A DNA stretch of 64,000 nt from Chiua virens (lineage: Eukaryota; Basidiomycota; Agaricomycetes; Boletales; Boletaceae). This document shows, in pieces, positions 54,801 to 64,000 of the stretch. The stretch's first letter is position 1, and each line of letters starts with the position of its first letter. The stretch is from positions 2,232,001 through 2,296,000 of the forward strand of contig JAHNUO010000001.1 of the NCBI GenBank assembly GCA_019787685.1, read 5' to 3'. Made by a program: the position numbers and the translations under genes. Below the pieces are notes generated by a model, which saw only the letters and a program-made list of their open reading frames with translations, did no database searches and had not been told where the DNA came from.

Positions 54801-55953
54801 CTAGCAAGCCATTGGATTATCGAAAGACGTCGAACGCGCTCTTCGTTCAAAACCGTTGCCATCAACTCCTACAGATCTTTCCCTTATCCTCCCCTATGGT
54901 ATGACTTCTGGACACTTTCGTGGATCTGGCTGACATCCAGGCAGGGTGCAACTATGTCTGGAGTTGTCCAGTTCCAAACCCAAACGAAGCAAACTCGGCG
55001 CTGTCATACTACCTTCACCTCGGCCCACTGACGGATCGACGGCAACGAGTAGTCGGGTTACTCCTCGCGCAAATGATGTCAGAGCCTGCATTCGATGCTC
55101 TCCGAACCAAAGAGCAGCTGGGATACATCGTGGCGTGTTCCCAGCGTAATCTTGCTGGAGACTCGCAATTCGGTCTCCGCATTGTCGTGCAGAGCGAACG
55201 CAGATCTGGCTACCTCGAGGAACGTGTAGAAGTATTTTTCGACGTCATGGACCAAAAACTTGAGAAGATGAGTTCCGAGGAATTTAGCGAGTTCAAGAGT
55301 AGTTTACAACAGAGGTGGAGAGAACCCGCGAAAAACCTAGGGGAGGAGTTGTCACGGTACTGGTCACACATTGATTCTGGATACTTCGACTTCCTGCGAG
55401 GTGAGTGCAAGCACCATGGCTTCATACGCACATAAACCTCCTCATTTATGGCTCACCAGGTTGCGAGGATGCCGATTTACTTGAGAAAGTGGAAAAGCAG
55501 GATGTTGTAGATTTGTTCCGAGAACGCGTCCATCCCCGGGCGAAGAAGCGGGCGAAGCTTTCGATCCACTTGCAGTCACAGAAGCCACGGGCCGTGCAGG
55601 TCAGCGCCGAAGCCTCGAAAGCCTTCAAAAACCTCCTCGAGGAAGCCAGGGCCATCGACGTCGCAGCCGCTAGGGTGGAATTTGATGAAGTAACCCCTAC
55701 CGTAACAGAATTCATTAACGCATGGCAGGAAGCTTTGGCAGAACATGGGGTATCCAGTGCAGATATTCGTGGGCTCGTTGAACAGATTCCTCGGTTGACG
55801 GAGCAGCACCCGGTACCCGGTGAAGACGCTGATGGACTACCAGCTGGCGCGACGCGCATTGAAGATTTGACGATCTTCAAGGCAGCATTGCAGATCTCGG
55901 ACCCACCTAGACCTCTTGTTGATTGGAATGATTTACCAATGCCTAATCTTTAG
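51814..55953 (+). CDS. STE23: STE23-like insulysin (M16 zinc metalloprotease), one-base frame disruption
   Basis: Insulin-degrading-enzyme family. Yeast Ste23p takes part in N-terminal processing of a-factor pheromone. Sixteen exons (51814-52026 to 55460-55953). The inverted zinc motif is in [21 protein letters not shown] (HFCEH). Other blocks are [62 protein letters not shown], the C-terminal half [17 protein letters not shown] region, and [14 protein letters not shown]. The exons sum to 3350 nt, one short of 1117 codons. In exon 4 the run GGGGG at 52367-52371 should have six G to continue [16 protein letters not shown]. As written a stop follows at once. All other catalytic parts are intact, so a homopolymer error is likely. 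An insertion rich in Ser/Pro occurs at about 52640-52720. Confidence 0.92.
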
Positions 55954-56543
55954 CTGACGACGTGATCGGCTTGTGATCCATTCCTAAATACCACTATTTA
56001 TGTACTCTGTCTGTAAATGTTTCTCATCACTTGAATGTATGATATCCTAGACGTTGGCACTCGCGCTGCACAGAATCGATGATCGTCTCCCTGGAGACAA
56101 CACTGCATTAGTATGTCGACCGAACATGTAGCAGACGTGAATAGCGATCACAATGACTCGTGGACAGGAGAGATCAGAGAGATCTCCAAATGGCGATGCG
56201 ACATGCGACAATCAATACATAAATCATCTTCGAATGATCCTCTAGGCAGAGATAATACATTCGGAGGATCAAATTCAAACGCGATCAAGATTCATACTAA
56301 CCTTCATTATATAAGGCGAGGTCAAGAGCATCGTCACCCACTCTAAGGTTGAAATGTAAGAGATACATGAGAATCGCAATCTACTACACGCATCCCTTTC
56401 AGCGAAACATGAGAGAGACGAAAATGGTTGTCCCGAAAGAGATCTGGTACAACAAGATGAGACAGGGAATATGGGTGCAGTGGGGAACAATAACAAGACA
56501 ACGGAACATGCAATGACTACGACTCGGACACGGACAGCAGGAA
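55954..56543. other. Intergenic region between convergent STE23 and CKS1
   Basis: 590 bp between two stop codons. No recognisable gene. Short frames on both strands lack motifs. Confidence 0.45.
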
Positions 56544-56986
56544 TTACTTCTTTCTGGGGTTTGCTTTACTAGCAACGACAGGCTGGGGTTGTGTAGGGGG
56601 CACGTAATTTTTGGGGCGACGGAAAAGTAAGACATGGGGTTCTGGAGCTGTAATTCGAAGTGAGAATCCCCAAGGTAAAAGAGGAGATAAGCCAGACCGT
56701 GAACTTCATAATGTTGCCACCCAAGGCTTTGAGTAATTCCAATCCCTCTCCATTCCGCTTCTGTGAGGAGGCGAAGTGTGCCCTCCTTCTCATCGAAGAG
56801 CTCCTTTGGTATCAACTTCAGAAGAGGCTTCGGCAGAATGACGTGACGGTATTCGTAATGATCATCTGAGTATCTATCCGAATAGTGTATTCTGTGTGGC
56901 CTGAATCGTTCCGTCCGACATAATCGGGGAACGACTTACTTTTCGATGTACTCCTCAAGCTTGTTGTTAACGGAACGGTCTGCCAT
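56544..56986 (-). CDS. CKS1: Cyclin-dependent kinase regulatory subunit CKS1/Suc1
   Basis: Small adaptor that binds Cdk1 and phosphorylated substrates in the nucleus. Three exons on the minus strand (56986-56940, 56873-56698, 56647-56544) sum to 108 codons plus stop. The sequence is classic: [53 protein letters not shown] and [11 protein letters not shown]. The phosphate-pocket residues and the hinge region (HAPEPH) that governs strand exchange are present. A short basic tail (SKANPRKK) follows. The start is fixed by [20 protein letters not shown], after using the AG acceptor at 56874. Divergent from the meiotic helicase gene, 221 bp between starts, so two cell-division genes share one promoter region. 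Confidence 0.95.
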
Positions 56987-57207
56987 CGTTATGGATATCG
57001 GATATGTCCGGGTATCGAGTAAAGAGATGCCGGGATCGTTCAAGGTGGGACTTTGCTTGTATGTAGTCCGGACTGTAGTGGTACGCGATTTGAATCAAAG
57101 TGTGGGCACCTGACGTGACCACGCGTCTGTCACAGCTGTCACACTCGCATCGGACCAGATCAGGGGTTGACTTGAGAATCTTGAGAACGCGCTTGCCTTC
57201 CTCCCTC
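56987..57207. promoter_or_regulatory. Shared 5' region of CKS1 (-) and MER3/HFM1 (+)
   Basis: 221 bp between the start of a mitotic/meiotic CDK adaptor and the start proposed for a meiotic helicase. No known motif could be assigned by eye. If an upstream methionine of the helicase frame (57100) is used, the gap is only about 113 bp. Confidence 0.45.
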
Positions 57208-60200
57208 ATGAATCGCAACACAGGAACATTCGGGAATTGGGTCACAACACAACACAATTCTTTCGTACTACACGAAGATGGACGCTATATGGAGCGGTTT
57301 CCATCTCCAGCCCCAGGGCCACTAGATGCCATTCGCATCTACCGCGACTTCCCCGGTGTTTGGAACCATACAGGTGCGTATATGCGCGTTTATTTACTGT
57401 CGTATGTCTGTATATGCTACCTCAGAACACACACCGTCTCCGCCTGAATCTCAGGAAAGTTATGCGCACCTTCCATTACCATCTGTAAAACTCTACGGTG
57501 ACGGACACAATCGCAGTGAGGAACGAGCTTTTGGCTTCCTCACTGGGTCATTTCAAGTTGTCCGTAATTCATCACATGGGCAGCGTGGTAAGCGCACTAT
57601 CTACTGTCTTGTGTTAACTTTCTCCGATCTTCCCTTTAGGCCATTTCAGCGATGATATGCATATGGATCGTTCCGAGATGCCGGGGTCATGTCGCCCGAC
57701 CGTGTCGGATCAACCTTCCTCTTGGGTTCCCCGTCCAACCAGTCCAGACGAACGGTCTCTTGAGGACCACGCTGCCGCTATCAGTGGGAATACAACGCGA
57801 AATGGTTTTGGTTGGAGACTGCGCCCTGTCTCAGAATTACGTGCGTTGGAAGAATATGCATCGACTCGCATTAATGTCCATCCTAGCCGACAGGTTCCGC
57901 GGGGTATTCAAGTTCGGAGTATTCAATGCGATACAATCAGCATGCTTCGACCAGGTTTGAATCGTTTTAGACTCGGGTGTTAGAAACGGGAACTCATTGT
58001 CTTTCTTTATCCAGGTATTACATTCGGAAGAAAATCTGGTAAGTAATTTAGTTCTTTTCGTGGTCTTGTGAGTCTAGTCACTGAAAATTCCCAGGTTATC
58101 AGTGGTTGGTTTTGCAACTTGTGTCTTGTCCATCACCCTTGACCCCTGTTAGCACCTACTGGAAGCGGAAAAACTGTTCTATTTGAGTTGAGCATGATCC
58201 GAATGTTCACACAATCCGCAAGTGATCCGCGATCTGCCAAGTGTGTTTACGTTGCGCCAACAAAGGTCAGACTTTCTTCGACTTCGAATGCCATCCCTCT
58301 TAAGAATTACAGGCATTATGCGCCGAGAAGCATAACGAATGGACTGCGAAATTCGGAGGACTTGGGATTAAATGTAGCCACCTTTGAAGCGCCAACCTCA
58401 TAACAGTGATTAACCAATACTTCCGTCAGGCTGCGAATTAACTGGTGACACTCTTACATTGGGGAGAGGAGTCTGGGGCGACGCCAAAAGCTCTCACATA
58501 ATGTGAATTCAGCAAGCCCTGCTGATGAAAATGTTCTGACATTCGTTTTTACAGCGTAACAACAGTGAGGTTTGACGCATCGTTGCTGAGCATCAATTTA
58601 CGCTGTTTAGGCAGAGAAGTGGGACAGTTTGACACGAAATTGGTGTGCCTGTCCCCTTTTCTCTGAGTCTTATAATGACATTCAAAATAGGTCTGATCAT
58701 GCCAGGATCCTATCACAGATCAAACTATTCCTCGTGGACGAAGTAGGTTAACCGCATCGTTTTGGGAAAGTATGATAATTAATCTCGCGTCTAGGTTCAC
58801 ATCCTAAATGAATCACGAGGGAGCACTCTTGAAGTCGTAATTTCCCGTATGAAAGCGCGCGGATCCGGCACGCGTTTTCTTCTTATTTCCGCTACTGTCC
58901 CAAACGTGGAAGATGTCGCATGTTGGATTGGGAGTGCTGACGGAAGTGATCAGCCTGCTAAAATATTCCAGGTTCATCTACTTCTCGTGTGCTCTAGCCG
59001 CCTAACAAACCTCGGCAGTTTGGTGACGAATTCCGGCCCTGCAAGCTTACGAAATTCGTCTATGGGGTACCAAAACCTAAAGGACAGAATGATTTTGCAT
59101 ATGCCCGTATCCTTGATTTGCGCCTGTTCCCTGTGATACAGCAACACTCCACCCATAAACCAATCCTTATCTTCTGCCCCACTAGGAAAGGTATGCAGGG
59201 CCCATGATCTTTGACGCACACAACTCACCGGCTTGATGTGTTTATAGGCACACTGGATGCAGCCAAACAGTTGGCGAAGGACTATGAACGGGCCATGAAG
59301 GAGAAAAAGAATTTGCCTTGGCGACCTCCTACACGGTATGCTGCTTGCATTCACTGCGACTCCCTGTTCATTTCTGTTTAGTATCGACCAGAAGTTTCAT
59401 GATAATGACCTGACCAGTGCGTCTACGTAGTTATAGATTCATCTAGCAAAGTGTCACAGCATGACAGCTCTTGCGTCGTTGGGGATCGCGGTTCACCATG
59501 CCGGCTTGAGCACAGATGATAGGAGAGCTGTAGAAGATTTATATTTGCGAAAAGTTCTCCGCGTCTTAATCGCCACGTCGGTATGGGCTTTTCTCCTTTA
59601 CACTTACTGATCTCACCGTCCCTTAGACCTTGGCAGTGGGCGTTAATCTGCGTAAGTTTATAGAACTAACGATTTCAACTGTCTCGACGTCACTGGCATC
59701 TAGCTGCCCAAATGGTCGTCATCAAGGGCGTCAAGTTATATCAAAACGGAGAGATGAGAGAGTACTCAGATCTCGATATCATGCAGATGATGGGTCGAGC
59801 AGTAAGTTTTCCTCTCCAGATTCTGTGTTTAAACTCGAGTTTTGGTCAAATTAGGGGCGACCACAGTTCGGTGCGTATTCATTCCTGTCTGCTTGCATTG
59901 GTTGACTGTGACGCGGCCTCCTAAGATGACGAAGGAATTGCGATAATTCTATGCGAGCCAGAGCTGGAATATAAGTATCGTACACTCGTTCGGGGGAACA
60001 CTGCTCTAGAGAGTAGCCTTCATCAAAATCTTGCAGAACACTTGAATTCGGAAATCGGCCTGGGCACCATTTCAACTATCGAAAATGCAAAAGACTGGCT
60101 TCGACACTCCTTTTTCTATCGCCGTATCCAAAGAAATCCTCGTCATTATGACATTGGTAAATGCGAAAACCAGACTTGGGAAGAGAAAGTCGATGAGATC

Positions 60201-63200
60201 GTCATGCAAAGCATCCTCAGCTTATGCGACACGCAGCTGATTTCGTACACTGAGAAGGACGGAAGACTTTCTTCGACGGAGTATGGTGATGTAATGAGCA
60301 AGGTAGGAGTCATCACGTTATACGACACTATGATAACGCTTCGAAAGTTTTACATTCGGCAAACTACTGTGCGTTTTTCAATCGGAATATTATTTTTGTC
60401 GCTTATCCCGATGAAGATGCGGGCGATACTCAATTTGCCTTCGTCAACCACCATGCGCGAAATCGTGAGTGGCTCGCAAATCGAAGTGACTTATATATAC
60501 TGAAGACGTCTAGCTTGAACTTGTATCTGTCTCCGAAGAGTAAGTCAAACCCTCATTTTCTTCTTCCTAGGCCAATAATCACTCGTAGGGTTTCGGACCT
60601 GAAGTTGCGTAATGGGGAGAAAGCAGTGTGTATTCAATGCTCCCCCAATCACGAACTCGATACTCATCTGCTTTCAGATGTTTGAAAAGATTCGTCGTCA
60701 CAATGATATTCGGTTTCCCCTCAAGAACTTGAAAGCAATCACTACGAGTGACAAGGTTCTGCTATTGATCCAGGTGAGAAACCATTTCAAACTGCGATGA
60801 TATAATCTCCCGAAAAAGCACAGGGGATTTTTGCAGGCATTCCTTTTAACAGTCCTGAATTTAAACCTACGGAGGGCCAGCCATACCTAGAAGCTGTCTC
60901 CATATTTCGCCACGCAACGCGCATTGTATCAGGTGAGTGATTACAATAAATCAGGACCAGACTCACAGCGCCTTAGCTGCAGCAGAAGTTGCTATTATCA
61001 ACCACCGCGGAGCTCAGTTGAAGCACGCACTTGAATTGCAAGTGTCTTCAGGCTTTCGGCAAATGCTGTTCTCAAGTTGGCTACAGAGTGCGCTGCTTCA
61101 GTGCGAAGGCATGGGAAGACAGGCCACTGGTTCTCAGACAGATTGAACACATTGGCGAGAAATCGTGAGTATACTAGCGCAGACCCAGCTCGCTACAATT
61201 CAACGTCGTGACAGGGTCAAGGTAGACACTGTAAAATATCACAATGTTTGCATGCTGACCACCCAAGGTGCTGACTGAGAACGGGATTAATACGATCCAA
61301 AGGTTGTTACAGATGTCCCCTCTTCGAATCGAGGAGGTAAGGTAGTTTTATATGACTGTCTTTTATCGCTGAGAATCCCTAGCTTCTTAACCGCCGTCCT
61401 CCGTTTGGCTTCGAAGTTTTGGCTGCTGCAAACGAATTTCCAAGGTACCATCTGAATATCAAGGAACTCAAGTCTATGCACAGTGATGGAAGCTCACCCG
61501 TGGAAGTGGAGTTTGCCGTTCAATGTGGTGTTATTAGTGGCGACTCGCTACCCCAAAGGGTGAAGAAGCAAAAGTGGGGTAAAATCGAGATGACAACTCT
61601 TCTGGTGGTAACCTCCGATATGGTCTTTATTGACTTCCGACGCGTCGCGTGAGGAAATATTTCCATGTTGATTCGTCAAATACTGACATCGTTTTTCCAC
61701 ATAAGCACAAAAGAACTCAAAGAGAATAAGGAATTTACACTCACAGCACAACTCACGAAACCAAGCCAAGTGATCAACGTATACATTGCTTCCGTACTCA
61801 ACATTCTCCTTGTTTCTCGTCTGTAGCGACAGCTAATACGTATATCAGGAAAAGTTTGCGGGCGTCACCGTTTCTCGTACTTTGGCACCAAACGTTCCAC
61901 CGAACAAATATCCAACTATGGAAACTCGACCACTGATATCGCTTGTATGTTCCATGTTCCTATCGTGAGCGAGATACTCATCAAACCAAGGAAATGGACC
62001 TGCAAGGCCTCGAGGATATTCCTGATTTCTGGGATATTGACTTAGATGATGAAGATGAGGTTTTAAATTCTCACGAAGATGTGTCGAAACGCCCTGGTAG
62101 GTTTATCGCGTGAAGCAGGTGCTAGTTGATTAGTGGTTCCCTAGGTGCAGACGGAGATGCAATCAAACTGCAACAACGTCAGTTGAATTCACCAGTGAAG
62201 CAACAGATGGAACGAGATCCGAGAAAACGCCCGGACGGCAAGTACGAGTGAGTTCATTCTCCTTCAACTTGGCACCCGTACGAATATTTGTCCAGATGCA
62301 ATCACCCTTGCAAGGACAAACTGAAGTGTCGCCATCTCTGGTACGTGGTGACTAAAATTTTTGACAACTAACGCCTGTTTCAGCTGCCAGGAGGGATTGC
62401 TAGAACCCCCACGTGCGACGAAGAAGAAAGGAATTACACGTGATTCCGACGCGAAATCTGTTCCGCAACCCCGAAAAGTCATCACGGCGGGATCGCTACA
62501 GGACGAACAGCGGAAACGGCAAGCGGTGCTCAATCAAAGCGTACCAGAGAGCCGAAGCTGCATCCAAAAAAATTCCCACGTCGTGCATGAGAATGCCAAT
62601 GCTACATCAAATCCACTTCTTGTGGTGCCGAGTCTAGAGTTGACCAACCGTTCTAAGAAATCACGGAGCGATAAAGCCATGCCAAACTTTGACTTGCAGT
62701 TGGCGACTTTGAAACGCTCGCGGTCGCCTTCCCCGGTATTAACGGATGGCTCTTGTGACGAGTTTCCATTAATTTCCGAGGGTTGGGAGCAAGATAACAT
62801 GGCGTCAGAAGAAGCCGATGGATACGAGCTCCCACCACCGTCAAAACGGCGCCGAGCAGATGTTGGCATAACCTCATGCAAGCCATCCCTTTCGCCCCAA
62901 AAGGTTTATTACATGTTGTGGATTTCGTCGTACTGAATGCGTGTCAGGTCAAATTGCACAAAAATCCTCGACCCTCTACCGAGCTTTCAGAGAAACGATT
63001 GTTTCTTTCTGACCCTGATAGCGACGTCGCGGCTGAGCGTTGCAACAGTCACTCTGTAACCACCGACCCGACTTTTTATCGCGATCACTCGGGAAGCCGT
63101 GCTCCTGCTTTTGTTGTCGGTCGAGTCTCTGCGAACGATTGGGACGTCAAACAAACAACCTCCGGCCAATGGTCTAGAGACAATGCAAACACCCACCTGA

Positions 63201-63547
63201 CCCTGCTTCGTGGTACTTTTGGAACGACCACTCCGCTCGGAAACACTCGACGATTCAGTCCATCTGCCTTAAGAAAGAAGAGCTCGTACGAAGACCTTTC
63301 TCCATCGAGGTTCAGGGGCTTTATACGGCGTCCGAAACCATATTCCCAAGACGATCGAACGGTTAACGATTCCACGGCCAATCTCTGTGGTCTCTCTTCC
63401 CCCGCGAGAAAACATGACGAAACCGGCGAAATCAGTTTTCAGACTCCCACCGATACCAGAGAGTCCAGGGACGCAACAGATGATGATCCTCTCGCGGAAT
63501 TCGACCGTTGGGTGGCAAGTGGAGCAGTAGAAATAGTTTCGGACTGA
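57208..63547 (+). CDS. MER3: MER3/HFM1 ATP-dependent DNA helicase (meiotic crossover)
   Basis: Ski2-like helicase that stabilises crossover intermediates in meiosis (ZMM pathway). 39 exons from 57208-57373 to 62948-63547 sum to 1476 codons plus stop. Motifs are the Q-motif-like PDRFRGVFKFGVFNAIQS, Walker A APTGSGKTVLFEL, Ia YVAPTKALCAEK, II FLVDEVHILNES (DEVH), III LLISATVPN, V IATSTLAVGVNLPAQ, and VI QMMGRAGRPQFDDEG. A winged helix and Sec63 region follow (WLRHSFFYRRIQRNP, AKAWEDRPLVLRQI). The zinc cluster YECNHPCKDKLKCRHLCCQEG is typical of MER3/HFM1, then a long disordered tail. Four exons are 7-16 nt (58095-58104, 58555-58564, 59855-59870, 61215-61221). The start (MNRNTGTFGNW) is uncertain because the frame is open upstream to 57100. 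Confidence 0.93.
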
Positions 63548-63882
63548 AGCTTGACACCCCCTTTTTTCTCTATGAACTTGCAAACAGATTTTAAAAAAGA
63601 AACCCATGTTTTCTCGCCAACTGGGATAGAATGTTAATGTCGTACTTTGTGTTCTGACAAGTTCCATAGCCCAAAGTCCACATCGTGGGCATTCTTGAAA
63701 TTTACAGTAACAGGACCGACCGTTTACACGCAGTCAAGCTGACGTATATCAGTCGGTGCAGTATAAGTATATGCCACTTTTTATGATCACAGGATAGCGA
63801 ATCTACGTGTGCTATTATGGCTGACCAGAACTAATAGGTGATCGATTGATCTATGTGGTGAGTGGAACTTAGACCTTACTTA
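63548..63882. other. Intergenic region right of MER3
   Basis: About 335 bp holding the MER3 3' end. No gene is recognised. Confidence 0.4.
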
Positions 63883-64000
63883 TTAAACACTCTCCAAACC
63901 CTCATCATCAATTCTCTGGGTGTCGAACACCCTCAGTACTCCTCTGAATCTCTCATCCCAATTGACCCCACTGCTTGGCCCGACAATCATCCAAGCACGC
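63883..64000 (-). CDS. Possible C-terminal end of a minus-strand gene running off the window
   Basis: An open minus frame of 38 codons ending in TAA at 63885-63883 reads in a protein-like way, e.g. AWMIVGPSSGVNWDERFRGV then LRVFDTQRIDDEGLESV. No family is recognised. It is listed because composition and the convergent layout fit a 3' exon. It could be chance. Confidence 0.3.
   Translation of the reverse strand, partial: RAWMIVGPSSGVNWDERFRGVLRVFDTQRIDDEGLESV

Noticed and set aside
57652..57960. Apparent frameshift in MER3 where two frames overlap in one exon
   Set aside because: A normal intron at 57841-57886 (GTGCGT...TCCTAG) joins VSEL to PDRFRGVFKFG, so no frameshift is needed.
59417..59446. 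30-bp intron in MER3
   Set aside because: Too short compared with all neighbours. The alternative acceptor at 59467 gives a 51-bp intron and a better helicase sequence (LTTLASLGIAVHHAGL).
1..64000. CRISPR array, prophage, bacterial operon or secondary-metabolite cluster
   Set aside because: Introns throughout and eukaryotic housekeeping genes exclude a prokaryotic source. No NRPS, PKS, terpene synthase or P450 was seen.

Overview
The window is nuclear DNA of a filamentous fungus, most likely a mushroom-forming basidiomycete (Agaricomycetes). The evidence is about 20 tightly packed genes on both strands, nearly all cut into many short exons by 45-60 bp GT-AG introns, and basidiomycete-style family members (PAC1/LIS1, a WC-2-type PAS/GATA factor, STE23, a meiotic MER3 helicase, a CwfJ/DRN1 protein with zinc knuckles, and a DIRS-like tyrosine-recombinase retroelement). 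Rhizoctonia or its relatives would fit, but that is only a guess. No rRNA, tRNA or CRISPR was recognised. Gene models were assembled by hand from family resemblance and splice sites. Where the exon lengths sum to a whole number of codons this is stated, because it is an independent check.

Left part (1-19 kb): the 3' end of a TIM-barrel protein, PAC1/LIS1 (dynein regulation), a very large kinesin-4-like motor, a mitochondrial-type short-chain dehydrogenase, a WC-2-type light-response factor, the Arp2/3 subunit ARPC1, a BTB-like protein, about 1.8 kb without a recognisable gene, and inositol-pentakisphosphate 2-kinase. Three cytoskeletal genes (PAC1, kinesin, ARPC1) lie within 15 kb.

Mobile island (about 19.14-25.70 kb): a minus-strand DIRS-like retroelement (gag with zinc knuckle, RT, RNase H, tyrosine recombinase) bounded by imperfect inverted repeats. 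It has been cut twice by solo-LTR-like insertions, 616 bp in the recombinase and 707 bp between RT and RNase H. Each is flanked by a 4-bp duplication and starts and ends TG...CA. Away from these cuts the frames are open, so the insertions look recent. The island fills the space between IPK1 and isovaleryl-CoA dehydrogenase.

Right part (25.8-64 kb): isovaleryl-CoA dehydrogenase, arginase, a PLP aminotransferase, CWF19L1/DRN1, NECAP, the cysteine desulfurase NFS1, a two-RRM SR-like protein, tubulin cofactor E, 3-hydroxyisobutyryl-CoA hydrolase, indoleamine 2,3-dioxygenase, a large unrecognised one-TM protein, STE23, CKS1 and MER3/HFM1. Five gene pairs are divergent with only 119-259 bp between starts. 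Amino-acid catabolism is well represented (IVD, arginase, aminotransferase, HIBCH, IDO). IVD and HIBCH belong to branched-chain amino-acid breakdown, but they are not adjacent and no functional cluster is claimed.

Unusual themes: microexons of 6-18 nt that are needed to rebuild conserved protein segments; at least four GC-AG introns; and four otherwise intact housekeeping genes (ARPC1, NFS1, TBCE, STE23) that each need a one- or two-base correction, two of them in or next to homopolymers. This last pattern points to consensus or assembly errors more than to pseudogenes.
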